Part shown: positions 1-11,667 of the stretch, piece after piece | How the letters are laid out: each line of letters starts with the position of its first letter | Position numbering within the stretch: the first letter of the stretch is position 1 | NCBI GenBank assembly: GCA_944383705.1 | Contig: CALWQR010000004.1 | Span: forward strand, 1-59,706 | DNA length: 59,706 bases | Source: an uncultured Clostridia bacterium | GTDB lineage: Bacteria; Bacillota; Clostridia; Oscillospirales; CAG-272 | Reading direction: 5' to 3' | The notes under the pieces: model-generated | Database searches by the model: none | What the model was told of the DNA's origin: nothing | The model's input: the letters and a program-made list of their open reading frames with translations, nothing else | Made by a program: the position numbers and the translations under genes

Positions 1-54
1 GACGGAAAAGATGCAAGAAGTTGCCCGGTCTGTACCGCCCGGGGGAGCCTTCCA

Positions 55-76
55 AGGCGGGTCCCTCCAAGGTCTT
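55..76 (-). repeat. 22-bp repeat, inverted partner of the window end
   Basis: Read on the minus strand this matches 59651-59672 at 21 of 22 positions. The surrounding bases 1-109 carry no gene with a ribosome binding site. It may be a dispersed intergenic element of this genome; only these copies are visible here. Confidence 0.5.
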
Positions 77-109
77 TGCGTCCAGCGGTATCTATATCCC
101 CCGCCGGGG

Positions 110-844
110 TCAGCGGAAGTAATACAGGAAGCTGAAGTCTGTTTGGGAGTATTCCTGGCGGGAGAGCCATTTGTCGTCGGGGTCGAGAAATTCGCCGAGC
201 AGCTCATTGAAATCCGAAACGGAGAGGCAATAAATGTCATCGGCCGAGTAATAGGTCAGGGAGATGCGGCGGTAGGGGGCGAGGGTACCGTCCTTCCAGA
301 CATAGCCGGTGGTGGTATCGGTAGTGATATAGGATTCCGGATAATCGCCCACGGCGTCCTCGTGCTGGTAGCTCTGGGTAAAGGAGAACACGGCCTGTTC
401 TTCGGGGTTGGTGCCCAGGGTATACAGACCGGCGAAGAGGTCGGATTCCTCGTAGGAGCCGTCCTCGGTCTGCAAAAACACCCGTTCGGTGCGCTGGTCG
501 CCGGCGGCGGCCACTGCAATTTTCAGGTCATTGCGGCCGTCAAAATTGAGGTCAAGCACCGCAAAGCCGTAGTCGCCGCCCAGGGCGCCCAACGATTTTT
601 CCACCTTGACCTTGGTTTCCCATATCTGCGTGCTGCCCTGGCAGACCGCAATGCGCCCGGGGCGGCCGTTTTTGCCGTAGACCTGGCAGGTACGGTCCCC
701 ATCGGCAACGCTGTACAGCAGCTGCTGCCCGGAGGAGCAGGAGGCCAGGGGCAGCAGGCAGGCCAGCAGCAGGGCCAGGCCCGCGAGCAATGCCGCGGGG
801 CGCAGGGCGCCCGGGCGGCGGGGCGGGGGCAACATGAATTTCAT
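110..844 (-). CDS. Putative lipoprotein with FG-GAP-like Asp/Asn motif
   Basis: A 244-residue predicted exported lipoprotein of unknown role. It has a basic N-terminus, a hydrophobic stretch (about residues 17-33) and a lipobox LASC with the lipidated cysteine at 36. Residues 98-106 (D-x-N-x-D-G-x-x-D) look like the calcium-binding loop of FG-GAP/VCBS or dockerin-like repeats, but only one copy is present. The start is supported by an AAGGAG site just upstream. It lies downstream of rnpB on the same strand, separated by a hairpin, and is probably independently expressed or read through. I do not recognise a named family. The lipoprotein call is firm; the function is open. Confidence 0.75.
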   Translation of the reverse strand: MKFMLPPPRRPGALRPAALLAGLALLLACLLPLASCSSGQQLLYSVADGDRTCQVYGKNGRPGRIAVCQGSTQIWETKVKVEKSLGALGGDYGFAVLDLNFDGRNDLKIAVAAAGDQRTERVFLQTEDGSYEESDLFAGLYTLGTNPEEQAVFSFTQSYQHEDAVGDYPESYITTDTTTGYVWKDGTLAPYRRISLTYYSADDIYCLSVSDFNELLGEFLDPDDKWLSRQEYSQTDFSFLYYFR

Positions 845-883
845 GGCAATTCTCCTTTTGCATTTGGGGGTACGGACAGGGAA

Positions 884-913
884 GGGGAAAGGAAAACGGT
901 TTTTCCTTTCCCC
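884..913 (-). terminator. Hairpin after rnpB
   Basis: A perfect 13-bp stem (884-896 with 901-913, 4-nt loop) directly downstream of the RNase P RNA on the minus strand. The 3' arm contains TTTT, but no long U-tract follows. It probably ends or helps mature the rnpB transcript; the Shine-Dalgarno of the lipoprotein follows closely. Confidence 0.55.
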
Positions 914-918
914 TGTGT

Positions 919-1269
919 ACAGCTCCGTCTGTAAGCCGGGTTCTGTCTTGAACGGTCATCAATCTGCGCATCCCGTTGCCGGGAATGCTTCGGGAGAATC
1001 TCCCGTGCCACCCCGGGGCATATGCCGGACCGGCGCCCGGTGGGGTGTTGCTTCGGATAGGGTTTACAGCGGACCCATGTTACCATGGGAACGGGTGAGC
1101 TCTTACCTCGCCTTTCCATCCTTACCGCAGAGCGGCGGTTTATTTCTGTTGCACTTTCCCGGCGGTTACCCGCGGCCGACGTTATCGGCTATCCTGTCCT
1201 GTGAAGCCCGGACTTTCCTCACGGTAATACCTTACGGCGCCATACCGCGCGACCGTCCGGCGGGGCTGT
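919..1269 (-). ncRNA. rnpB: RNase P RNA (class A)
   Basis: The catalytic RNA of ribonuclease P, which removes 5' leaders from pre-tRNAs. The conserved 5' core GAGGAAAGTCCGGGCTTCAC lies at about 1192-1211 on the minus strand. The 3' signature GACAGAACCCGGCTTAC lies near 930-946. The two ends can pair through ACAGC/GCTGT to form P1, which sets the boundaries at about 919-1269 (351 nt, normal length). A near-perfect promoter sits just upstream. The ends are estimated to within a few bases. Confidence 0.95.
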
Positions 1270-1275
1270 ACTGAT

Positions 1276-1304
1276 ATTATACCGGATTTGTCCGCATTTG
1301 TCAA
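1276..1304 (-). promoter_or_regulatory. rnpB promoter
   Basis: On the minus strand, -35 TTGACA (1304-1299), a 17-bp spacer and -10 TATAAT (1281-1276): an exact sigma-A consensus. The predicted start near 1269 coincides with the P1 strand of RNase P RNA. Confidence 0.9.
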
Positions 1305-1349
1305 GCGTTTGGGAAAAATTCGGGAAAATGCCGGTGCTTGCCGCCCGGC

Positions 1350-2726
1350 TCAGAAATAGTAGTTGGAGCCGATGCGCTTGATGTCGGTAGCCGAGGCCAG
1401 CACCTTGGCGTCCAGCTCGATTTCGGGGGAGAGGGTGTAGCATTCGTCCAGGAACAGCTTTTCCACGAGCGAGGAGTTGAAGTTCTGGAACCAGGGCTCG
1501 TTGATTTCCTCGTCATAGGCGCCGGGCGTGGGGGCGTACTTCATAATGATGTGGTAGCCGGCCGCATCGGAGGTGATTTTGACGATGTCGCCGTCCTCCA
1601 TCGCGTCCATGGCCGTGATGATGTCGGCGAAATAGGCGAAATCCGAACCGACGGCGGCATAGTCCACATTCTTTTGCAGATAGTAGCCGTCGGTGTAAAT
1701 CTCCTCGTTGTCGTACTCCTCGTTGTGCTTGGCCATTGCGGCCTCAAACTCTGCTGCCGTGCAGTTCTGCAGCTCCAGGTACAGCGCGTCGGCCTCCTTG
1801 TTCAGCGCCTCGCGCTCCTCCTCGGTCAGCTCCTCGGTTTTGGCCACGCCGTCGTCGTCCAGCACATAGCTGGGGACGCCGTTGACTGTGTCGTAGGCGA
1901 TGCGGGGGGATTCCTCCTCGTTGTAGTTCGGGGTTGCGTAGTAGATGGTGTCGCCGTTCGCGTCAGTAATCGGCGCGCCGTTTTCGTCGGTTCCCTCGTA
2001 GCCGTTGACCGTATCGTAGGCGATGGTTTTGAGCTGGGATTCCTCCACGTAGTAAACCGTGTCGCCGTTGGCGTCGGTCACATAGATATAGCGGTAGTAG
2101 GGGAAGAAGATCTGCTTGAAGTGTACGTAGTTTTCGGCCAGGAAATCCTCCTTGAGGTTGTGGCCGACCAGCGAGGCGTTGGCGCCGTATTTGGCGGTCT
2201 GCACGGTGTTTACCATTTCCTCCAGGGTGTAGACCTCCCGGAGCATGCTGTAATTGATGCCGTAGCCAGAGAGCACCGAGTTGAGCTTGGTTTTGGAGCC
2301 GTCGCCGTGCTCCTGCAGCACATCGTCCAGCCGGTCCTCAATGCTTTGCTGCTGGCTTTCCGACAGGGTCAGCCCCATGCTTTCAAAATACCACATGGCG
2401 GCCAGATACGTGCGGCAGTTTTCCAGAATCAGGTCGCCGTAGTATTCGCCCAGGGTCTGGATATCGGCGCCGTTGAAGGTGTCCTGATACTCCCAGAAGG
2501 CGTCCTGCTCGGGGGTGTAGCCCCCCACGGTATAGCCTCCCGAGACCAGCGCGCCCTTCATGCGGCTGAGCATAAACTCATAGAGGTTGACCGAAAAGGT
2601 GACCTTGACCCCGTCCTTGTCCAGGGTGAGCAGGGTTTTGCCCCGGGAGGAGCAGGAGGCCAGCGGCAGGGCCAGCAGCGCAAGCGCCAGCAGCAGGGTG
2701 CACAGACGAATGGTGCGGTGTTTCAT
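1350..2726 (-). CDS. PrsA/SurA-like foldase lipoprotein
   Basis: A 458-residue lipoprotein, probably an extracytoplasmic peptidyl-prolyl isomerase-type foldase attached to the outer face of the membrane. The signal peptide ends in PLASC with Cys25. The middle is an acidic helical SurA/trigger-factor-like region, and the C-terminal part (roughly 330-440) has the layout of a degenerate rotamase domain. The start is the ATG 9 nt after AAAGGA; a TTG nine bases further upstream is less likely. It begins 2 nt after mfd, and this mfd-foldase order is common in Clostridia. Between the helical and C-terminal parts two imperfect repeats (TDANGDTxYY and AYDTVNG, each twice) look inserted. The fold assignment is by pattern and context. 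Confidence 0.75.
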   Translation of the reverse strand: MKHRTIRLCTLLLALALLALPLASCSSRGKTLLTLDKDGVKVTFSVNLYEFMLSRMKGALVSGGYTVGGYTPEQDAFWEYQDTFNGADIQTLGEYYGDLILENCRTYLAAMWYFESMGLTLSESQQQSIEDRLDDVLQEHGDGSKTKLNSVLSGYGINYSMLREVYTLEEMVNTVQTAKYGANASLVGHNLKEDFLAENYVHFKQIFFPYYRYIYVTDANGDTVYYVEESQLKTIAYDTVNGYEGTDENGAPITDANGDTIYYATPNYNEEESPRIAYDTVNGVPSYVLDDDGVAKTEELTEEEREALNKEADALYLELQNCTAAEFEAAMAKHNEEYDNEEIYTDGYYLQKNVDYAAVGSDFAYFADIITAMDAMEDGDIVKITSDAAGYHIIMKYAPTPGAYDEEINEPWFQNFNSSLVEKLFLDECYTLSPEIELDAKVLASATDIKRIGSNYYF

Positions 2727-2728
2727 GT

Positions 2729-5700
2729 TCAGCAATCCTTTCTTTTATGGGGTGGTGCGTTTTCGGCCGGGGCCTGCGGCCCGCCGGCGCGGTAGCGCGA
2801 GAGGCAGGCCTGCAGGCGCTCCAGCCCCTGCGCGGGCTTTTGCAGGCGCAGGCAGACGTGCGGCTCGCCCGACATCAGAATGCGGAGCTGCCCCGGGAAG
2901 GCGTCGGAGACGTCGCTCCAGCGGTCAATGTCCAGCGTTTGCGGGTAGATGTGAATTTCCCGGCCGTTCTGCCGGACCGAGGTGACGCCGCAGGCCACCG
3001 CGGTGGCGTGTATCAGCGCAATGCGCAGCAGGTTGCGCGCCGCCGCCGGGGGCTCGCCGAAGCGGTCCAGCAGCTCGTCTGTGACGTCGGCCAGGTCGGC
3101 CTCGTTGGCAATCAGGGCGATTTTTTTGTAAAGCGCCATGCGCTGGGCAGGGTAGGGGACGTATTTTTCGGGCAGGTAGGCGTCAAAGTCCAGCGAAACC
3201 GTGCACTCGGCCTCGGGCGGGGGAGCCTCTCCTTTTTCCTCCAGCACGGCCTGGTTGAGCAGCCGGATATACAGGTCGTAGCCCACGGCGTCCATATGCC
3301 CGTGCTGCTCGGCCCCCAGCAGGTTGCCCGCGCCCCGGATTTCCATATCCCGCAGCGCAATCTGGAAGCCGGCGCCGAACTCGGCGTATTCCCGGATGGC
3401 CTCCAGACGCTTGAGCGCTACGTCCGAGAGCGCCATACCGGCGGGGTAGGTGAAATAGGCGTAGGCCCGGCGGGCCGAGCGCCCCACGCGGCCCCGGATC
3501 TGGTGCAGCTGCGAGAGCCCCAGCCGGTGCGCGTCCGAAACGATCAGAGTGTTGGCGTTGGGAATGTCCACGCCGGTCTCGATGATGGTGGTGCAGACCA
3601 GGATGTCAATTTCCCCCGAGAGCATCTGCTCCCAGATCTGCTCCAGCTCCTCCTTTTCCATCTTGCCGTGCGCCACCGTAATGCGGGCCTCGGGAATGGC
3701 CTGCGCCAGCCGCGCGGCCACCGAGTGGATGCTTTCCACCCGGTTATGCAGGTAAAACACCTGCCCGCCCCGCCGCAGCTCGCGCCGGATGGCCTCCTCC
3801 AGAATCAGGGGGTCCTCCTCCAGCACATAGGTCTGCACCGGCAGGCGGTCCACCGGGGCGTCGTCCAGAATCGAGATGTCCCGGATGCCTCCCATTGCCA
3901 TGTTCAGCGTGCGGGGAATCGGTGTGGCCGAGAGCGAGAGCACATCCACGCCGGCGGTGACCTGCTTGAGCTTTTCCTTCTGCGCCACGCCAAAGCGCTG
4001 CTCCTCGTCCACAATCACCAGCCCCAGGTCATGGAATTCCACGTCCCGCGAGAGCAGCCGGTGGGTGCCGACCAGAATGTCCAGCTCCCCCCGGCGGAGG
4101 CTGCGCAGGGTCTGCGCCTGCTGCCGCGAGGTGCGGAAGCGGGAAATCATGTCCACGTTGACCGCAAAGCTGCGCATCCGGCTGACGATGGTCTGGTAAT
4201 GCTGCAGTGCCAGGAGAGTGGTGGGGACCAGCAGCGCCACCTGCTTGCCGCCCAGCACGGCCTTGTAGGCGGCGCGCAGCGCCACCTCGGTTTTTCCGTA
4301 GCCCACATCCCCGCACAGCAGGCGGTCCATGGGCACGGCGCGCATCATGTCCTCCTTGATTTCGTCCGAGGCGGTGAGCTGGCTCTCGGTTTCCTCGTAT
4401 TCAAAGGCGTCCTCAAAGGCCTTCTGGTAGTGGTCGTCGGCAGGGAAGGCGTACCCCGGGCGGCGCATCCGCTCGGCGTACAGGCGGATGAGCTCCTTGG
4501 CCATCTCCCGGACCGCTGCCTTGGCACGGGCCTTGCTTTTTTTCCAGGAATCGCCTCCCATTTTGGAGAGCTTGACCAGCCCGTCGTCCGAGTGCGCCCC
4601 GATATATTTGGAGACCTTATCCAGCTTTTCCACCGGCAGAAAGAGCCGGTCGCTGCCGGCGTACTGGATGCCGATATAGTCGCGGGTGATCCCGTTGCAG
4701 GTCATGGTTTCAATGCCGGTGTAACGGCCGATGCCGTAGGTTTCGTGCACCACGTAGTCCCCCACCTCCAGCTCGGCGTAGGAAAGCAGGCTTTTGGTGT
4801 CCTTCCGGCGCTTTTTGCGCAGGGGGCTGCGGGCGGCGCGCAGACCGCCCTCGCGGCCGTCGGGCAGCAGCGAGAGCAGCACCACGCGGGGCACCGGCAG
4901 CTCAAAGCCGGGCAGCGCATCCTGCCAGAGCACCGTCACGCTGCCGCCCGGCATCTGCCCGACGTCCCCGGGCGGGGGCAGCAGCTCATACCCTTCCTCA
5001 CGCAGCCGCTCGGCCAGGCGCTCGGCCTCGGTCCGGTTTTCGGCCAGCAGCAGGCAGCGGTAGCCGTTTTGCACATAGCCCCGCAGGTCCTCGTCAAACA
5101 GCATTCGGTTGTTGGCATAGGAAACCGTATGCCGGGAGCGGAAGCCGAACAGCCCGGCCAGCCGCCGGTCCGAGATGCGGGGAGCGATGGAATCGATGTG
5201 CAGCGTCACACCGCCGTCGCAGAACAGCCCGAAGGCCGAGGCCGGCCGGGCATATTCGGCGTAGCGGGAGGCGATGGTGCCCCCCTCCATCAGTTCGGTA
5301 ATCACCTGGTTCATGTGCCATTCCGACGCCCGCAGGCGGTCGTTGACCGCGTTGGTCCCCCGCACCAGCACCAGGGGCCGGCCGGGCAGGTAATCCAGCA
5401 GGCAGGCGCGTTCCTCGTATACCAGTGTGATATATTTGTCCAGGAACGGGATTTCCCCGCCCCCGTCCCCGGCGGCGTCCGCAGCGGCGCACTCCCGCGC
5501 GAGCTCCTCGGCGGCCCGCTCCTCCTTCGCGCTCCGGCGCTGGGCGGCCAGAGCTTTTTTCAGACGCTCCAGCGCCGGCGGGTCGCAAAGCAGCTCCCGC
5601 GCGGGGGGCAGCTCTGCCGACACTACGGTCTGTGTCATGCGCTGGGAATCGGGGTCGAACAGCCCCATGCGGTCAATCTCGTCCCCGAACAGCTCGATGC

Positions 5701-6328
5701 GCAGGGCATATGCGCCGCTGTGCAGGCCGCCGTCGGCGTCCAGAAAGCTCCCGCGCGGGGGGTAGATGTCAAGGATCCCGCCGCGCACCGCAAACTGCCC
5801 CGCGCCGTCGGTCATGTCGGTCCGCACATAGCCTGCGGCCAGCAGCCGGGCCGACAGCGCGGGCAGGTCAACGCGGTCCTCGGCCTGCACCGAGATTGTG
5901 GCGCCGCGCAGCCGCGCGGGCGGAATGGTGTAGCCCAGCGCCGCGTCGGGCGTGGTGAGCACCGCGTCAAACTCCCGGTTGAGGATGCCGGAGAGCACCC
6001 GCAGCCGCTCGTGCTCGTATTCGTGCGAGGCAATCATGTTGTAAAAGGTCAGGTCGCGCGCCATATAAAAGCCGGCCCGCAGGCCGAAGCGCTCCAGCAG
6101 TCCCTGCAGGCGCACGCAGTCCTTTTCCTCGGGGCATACAATCAGCGCGCAGCCCTCGCGCAGGCGGGCGGTGTCCTCCAGCAACGCAAGAATCAGCGCG
6201 TCGGACGCGCCCTCGCAAAGCCCGCTGGCCAGGATGGGCAGGGGATTGGCGCGGAAATCCTGCTCGACGGTGCGCAGCAGCTGGCGGTATTCGGGGTCCA
6301 GGCGGATCCCGGAGGTGAAAATGCTCAT
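2729..6328 (-). CDS. mfd: Transcription-repair coupling factor Mfd
   Basis: Mfd displaces RNA polymerase stalled at DNA lesions and recruits UvrA. The 1199 residues match the usual length. In order: UvrB-homology N-terminal module, the CarD-like RNA polymerase interaction domain (about residues 500-570, with VGDYVVHETYGIGRYTG), a superfamily 2 helicase with Walker A GDVGYGKTE (about residue 675) and DEEQ box, the second RecA lobe, then the TRCF C-terminal domain. The start is ATG with AAAGG just upstream. It is followed at 2 nt by the foldase gene and preceded by pth across a gap of about 335 bp that holds a strong hairpin. Confidence 0.97.
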   Translation of the reverse strand: MSIFTSGIRLDPEYRQLLRTVEQDFRANPLPILASGLCEGASDALILALLEDTARLREGCALIVCPEEKDCVRLQGLLERFGLRAGFYMARDLTFYNMIASHEYEHERLRVLSGILNREFDAVLTTPDAALGYTIPPARLRGATISVQAEDRVDLPALSARLLAAGYVRTDMTDGAGQFAVRGGILDIYPPRGSFLDADGGLHSGAYALRIELFGDEIDRMGLFDPDSQRMTQTVVSAELPPARELLCDPPALERLKKALAAQRRSAKEERAAEELARECAAADAAGDGGGEIPFLDKYITLVYEERACLLDYLPGRPLVLVRGTNAVNDRLRASEWHMNQVITELMEGGTIASRYAEYARPASAFGLFCDGGVTLHIDSIAPRISDRRLAGLFGFRSRHTVSYANNRMLFDEDLRGYVQNGYRCLLLAENRTEAERLAERLREEGYELLPPPGDVGQMPGGSVTVLWQDALPGFELPVPRVVLLSLLPDGREGGLRAARSPLRKKRRKDTKSLLSYAELEVGDYVVHETYGIGRYTGIETMTCNGITRDYIGIQYAGSDRLFLPVEKLDKVSKYIGAHSDDGLVKLSKMGGDSWKKSKARAKAAVREMAKELIRLYAERMRRPGYAFPADDHYQKAFEDAFEYEETESQLTASDEIKEDMMRAVPMDRLLCGDVGYGKTEVALRAAYKAVLGGKQVALLVPTTLLALQHYQTIVSRMRSFAVNVDMISRFRTSRQQAQTLRSLRRGELDILVGTHRLLSRDVEFHDLGLVIVDEEQRFGVAQKEKLKQVTAGVDVLSLSATPIPRTLNMAMGGIRDISILDDAPVDRLPVQTYVLEEDPLILEEAIRRELRRGGQVFYLHNRVESIHSVAARLAQAIPEARITVAHGKMEKEELEQIWEQMLSGEIDILVCTTIIETGVDIPNANTLIVSDAHRLGLSQLHQIRGRVGRSARRAYAYFTYPAGMALSDVALKRLEAIREYAEFGAGFQIALRDMEIRGAGNLLGAEQHGHMDAVGYDLYIRLLNQAVLEEKGEAPPPEAECTVSLDFDAYLPEKYVPYPAQRMALYKKIALIANEADLADVTDELLDRFGEPPAAARNLLRIALIHATAVACGVTSVRQNGREIHIYPQTLDIDRWSDVSDAFPGQLRILMSGEPHVCLRLQKPAQGLERLQACLSRYRAGGPQAPAENAPPHKRKDC

Positions 6329-6554
6329 GTCTGGCCTTTCTGTTTCGGAATGGAATCCATCGGAATGGGATCAAAGAGAAGGAACGACAGGGGGCGGCAG
6401 AGGGCGGCGGATGTGCGCCTCCTCTGCCGCGGGACGGACCGCGGCGCGCCCGCCGCCCCGGCCCTTTGCCGGTACGCCTGCCGGGCGGCGTGCCCCGGTT
6501 TTCCCGGATGCCCGGGAGCGACGGCCGGCAGTCCGGCCCTGCGGGCTCCCGCTT

Positions 6555-6584
6555 CCGGCAGCCCTGCCGCAGCAGGGCTGCCGG
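6555..6584. terminator. 12-bp perfect inverted repeat between pth and mfd
   Basis: CCGGCAGCCCTG pairs with CAGGGCTGCCGG around a 6-nt loop. On the plus strand GGGCTTTTA follows, giving a terminator-like tail in the direction opposite to the flanking genes; on the minus strand no U-tract follows. It may still separate pth and mfd transcripts. The rest of 6329-6663 shows no gene and no clear promoter. Confidence 0.4.
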
Positions 6585-6663
6585 GGCTTTTACGGGGGGC
6601 CCACTCTGTCGCGGTGGGGCAGGCGGCCGGGCCTTTGCAGCAAGCCCTTCTCTGGTGCCGGCC

Positions 6664-7305
6664 TCAGCCGGGCCGGTGGGAGTTGCAGAGCTGTGCGGCG
6701 TCGTCAAACCTCCCCTGCAGAATCAGAGGGACGCCCTGCAGGGCGCAGCCGATGGCTGCGTCCAGCGCCCGGCGGTCGGCCGGGGGCAGGGCAGAGAGCA
6801 CCCAGTCGGCCAGGTCATACTCCGGGGTCGGCTTGGCGCCAACGCCCAGGCGGATGCGGGGGAACTCCTCGGTTCCCAGCTGCCGGATGATGCTCCGCAG
6901 GCCGTTGTGCCCGCCGGCGCTGCCCTGCCGCCGCACGCGCAGCCGGCCCGGGGGGAGGCTGATGTCGTCCGACAGCACCAGCACCTGCCCGGGCGGAATG
7001 CGGTAAAAGGCGGCGGCCTCGCGCACGGCCAGTCCGGATTCGTTCATATAGGTCATGGGCTTGAGCAGCAGCACCCGGGTGCCTGCCAGCGTGGCCTCGG
7101 CGGTCAGCGCATGAAAGCGCATCCGGTCGATGTGCAGCCCCTGCTGCCCGGCCAGGGCGTCCAGCGCCAGAAAGCCGGCATTGTGCCGGGTGTTCCGGTA
7201 CTCCTCCCCCGGGTTGCCCAGCCCCGCAATCAGCCAGCTCACCGGCCCGGCCGGGGCGGCGGGCTTGCCCGAGAGCTTGCGGAACAGCTCAAAAATATCG
7301 GTCAT
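6664..7305 (-). CDS. pth: Peptidyl-tRNA hydrolase
   Basis: Hydrolyses the ester bond of peptidyl-tRNA released from stalled ribosomes, recycling tRNA in the cytosol. Landmarks are LIAGLGNPGEEYRNTRHNAGF (with the catalytic His), KPMTYMNESG, the SDDISLPPG loop and GGHNGLRSI. At 213 residues it is slightly longer than typical because of an about 23-residue N-terminal extension before the first beta strand. GAAAGGA precedes the ATG. It is the first gene of the pth-mfd-foldase cluster and has its own consensus promoter and an about 125-nt leader. Confidence 0.95.
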   Translation of the reverse strand: MTDIFELFRKLSGKPAAPAGPVSWLIAGLGNPGEEYRNTRHNAGFLALDALAGQQGLHIDRMRFHALTAEATLAGTRVLLLKPMTYMNESGLAVREAAAFYRIPPGQVLVLSDDISLPPGRLRVRRQGSAGGHNGLRSIIRQLGTEEFPRIRLGVGAKPTPEYDLADWVLSALPPADRRALDAAIGCALQGVPLILQGRFDDAAQLCNSHRPG

Positions 7306-7437
7306 GGTTGCGTGATTCCTTTCGTGTCAGACGCCAAAAGGCGCCGGCCCCCGTGGGAACCCGCTGCCGTCCGCCTGAACATGCTGCGCGCCGGGACCGC
7401 GGCGTTGGCCGCGGACGTTTTTCGGCGTCACCGCAAT

Positions 7438-7466
7438 ATTATACTATAAAAATATGAACCTGTCAA
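7438..7466 (-). promoter_or_regulatory. pth promoter
   Basis: Minus strand TTGACA (7466-7461), 17-bp spacer, TATAAT (7443-7438). It is back to back with the ppdK promoter. Confidence 0.88.
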
Positions 7467-7539
7467 ATCGTTTTTGTGGAAAGGCACCGCCGTTCACAAA
7501 ATATTTACATGTGAAACGCCGAATCCGGAATGAAAGGAC

Positions 7540-7569
7540 TGGACAAACAGGCAAAAAATATGGTATAAT
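7540..7569 (+). promoter_or_regulatory. ppdK promoter
   Basis: TGGACA (7540-7545), 18-bp spacer and TATAAT (7564-7569) preceded by TGG, an extended -10. A leader of about 95 nt follows to the ppdK start. Confidence 0.8.
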
Positions 7570-7670
7570 AACACGGTACTGTGAATGTCGGGAGGCAAGA
7601 GCAGCTTTTTGCTGCGCCTGCGGTTCGACCATGCCAGAATTTACAATAAATGTATGGAGGATTACCTTTT

Positions 7671-10292
<2,622 letters not shown>

Positions 10293-10328
10293 TCCGGAGC
10301 AGCCGGAGCTTGCAGCAATGGTTCCGCC

Positions 10329-10369
10329 GCCAGGGGAAGGCCGAAGCCCGGCCTTCCCCTGGCGTTTTT
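10329..10369 (+). terminator. ppdK terminator
   Basis: A 15-bp perfect stem (10329-10343 with 10349-10363), 5-nt loop, then TTTTT: a textbook intrinsic terminator. Confidence 0.92.
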
Positions 10370-10498
10370 GTGTGCGCCGTCCCCCGGCCGGGGGACGGCG
10401 CTTTGCTGTCCGGCGCGCCGACAGCCGTCCCGCGCTGCGGCGCGGTCTTCAAAAACGGCCCGACATCATGAAAAAATGTCACATTTTTCTTTTGTGTC

Positions 10499-10527
10499 TT
10501 GACTTTTGCCTGGCTCTTTGCTATAAT
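10499..10527 (+). promoter_or_regulatory. Promoter of the SGNH-GH20 operon
   Basis: TTGACT (10499-10504), 17-bp spacer, TATAAT (10522-10527). The start codon of the first gene follows about 35 nt later. Confidence 0.85.
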
Positions 10528-10562
10528 GGTGCTGAAACTTTATCCGACAAGGAGATATGCAC

Positions 10563-11648
10563 ATGAGCTATCAGGTGCCGGACCGGAATCTGGCCATCGA
10601 AACCTCCATCGGCGAGGCTGACGTGCGGTTTTACGACGTGCGGCAGGAGCCCTTTGCGGTCTACGGGCTGTACAATCCCCGCACCGAGCCCGATTTCAAG
10701 CGGATGCCCGATGCGGTCGCCGCCGCGGTCAGCGCGGGCGTGGCCAAGCTGGCCCGCAACACCGCGGGCGGGCGGGTGCGCTTCTGCACCGATTCCAGGT
10801 ATGTCGCCATCAGGGCCGAGATGCCCCTGATGTGCCTGATGTCCCACATGGCCTTTACCGGCAGCGCGGGCTTTGACCTGTACGTCGATTCACCAGAGAC
10901 CGGTATGAGCCGCTTCTGGCGGGCCTTCCGCCCGGCCGCCGACGCCAAGGGCGGGTTTGAGTCCAAGGTCGTCTTTGCCGACCGCAAGCGGCGCTGGTTC
11001 ACCGTCAACTTCCCCAGCTACAGCAATGTGCGCAATCTGTACATCGGGCTGCAGCAGGACGCGGAGGTCGGGGCGGGAATGCCCTACCGCAGCCCGCTGC
11101 CGGTGGTGTATTACGGCAGCTCCATCACGCAGGGGGCCTGCGCTACCCGGCCGGGCAACGCCTACCAGAACATCATCAGCCGGGAGCTGGGGCTGGACTT
11201 TCTCAACTTCGGCTTTTCGGGCAACGGCAGGGGGGAGGATGCGATGATCGATTATCTTGCCGGCCTGCCCATGCTGGCCTTTGTGTCGGATTACGACCAC
11301 AATGCGCCGGGCACGGCCCACCTGGCGCAAACCCACCGGCGGCTGTATCAGGCGGTGCGCGCGGCGCACCCGGACATCCCCTATCTGATGGTGAGCCGCA
11401 CCGACGACTACAGCTCGAATTACGGGCTGCGGCTGGACAACCGGCAGGCCGTGCTGGCCAACTTTGAGCAGGCCCGCGCACAGGGCGACGGCAATGTCTA
11501 CTATATCGACGGCGGGGAGATCTTCCGCGGTCCGCACGAGGACCAGTGCACCGTGGACGGCACGCATCCCACCGATATCGGCTTTTCGCTGATGGCCGAC
11601 GCCATCGGCTGCGCGCTCCGCCAGGCGCTGATGAAAAACAGTATCTGA
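10563..11648 (+). CDS. SGNH/GDSL-family esterase
   Basis: A 361-residue two-domain SGNH hydrolase, likely a cytosolic carbohydrate esterase (deacylase), since no signal peptide is seen. The N-terminal about 150 residues resemble the beta-sandwich seen in SsfX3/GDSL_3-type esterases. The catalytic domain has GSSIT (Ser187 as nucleophile), GFSGNG (oxyanion glycine/asparagine block), the VSDYDHN block and the Asp332-x-x-His335 pair in DGTHPTD. The ATG at 10563 is 8 nt after AAGGAG; the ATG six bases earlier is too close to that site. It is the first gene of an operon with a GH20 enzyme 19 nt downstream, suggesting removal of acyl groups from an amino-sugar glycan. The exact substrate is unknown. 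Confidence 0.85.
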   Translation: MSYQVPDRNLAIETSIGEADVRFYDVRQEPFAVYGLYNPRTEPDFKRMPDAVAAAVSAGVAKLARNTAGGRVRFCTDSRYVAIRAEMPLMCLMSHMAFTGSAGFDLYVDSPETGMSRFWRAFRPAADAKGGFESKVVFADRKRRWFTVNFPSYSNVRNLYIGLQQDAEVGAGMPYRSPLPVVYYGSSITQGACATRPGNAYQNIISRELGLDFLNFGFSGNGRGEDAMIDYLAGLPMLAFVSDYDHNAPGTAHLAQTHRRLYQAVRAAHPDIPYLMVSRTDDYSSNYGLRLDNRQAVLANFEQARAQGDGNVYYIDGGEIFRGPHEDQCTVDGTHPTDIGFSLMADAIGCALRQALMKNSI

Positions 11649-11667
11649 CCAGAGGAGGAACAACCAA

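Noticed and set aside
1-109. End of a gene entering the window
   Set aside because: No frame with sensible protein on either strand; only a 22-bp repeat is recognisable.
2747-7006. Plus-strand open frame of about 1400 codons opposite mfd
   Set aside because: Antisense shadow of mfd and pth; low-complexity Gln/Val/His-rich translation and no start signal.
7650-7670. Upstream ATG for ppdK
   Set aside because: It includes the Shine-Dalgarno sequence itself and lengthens the protein beyond the family start.
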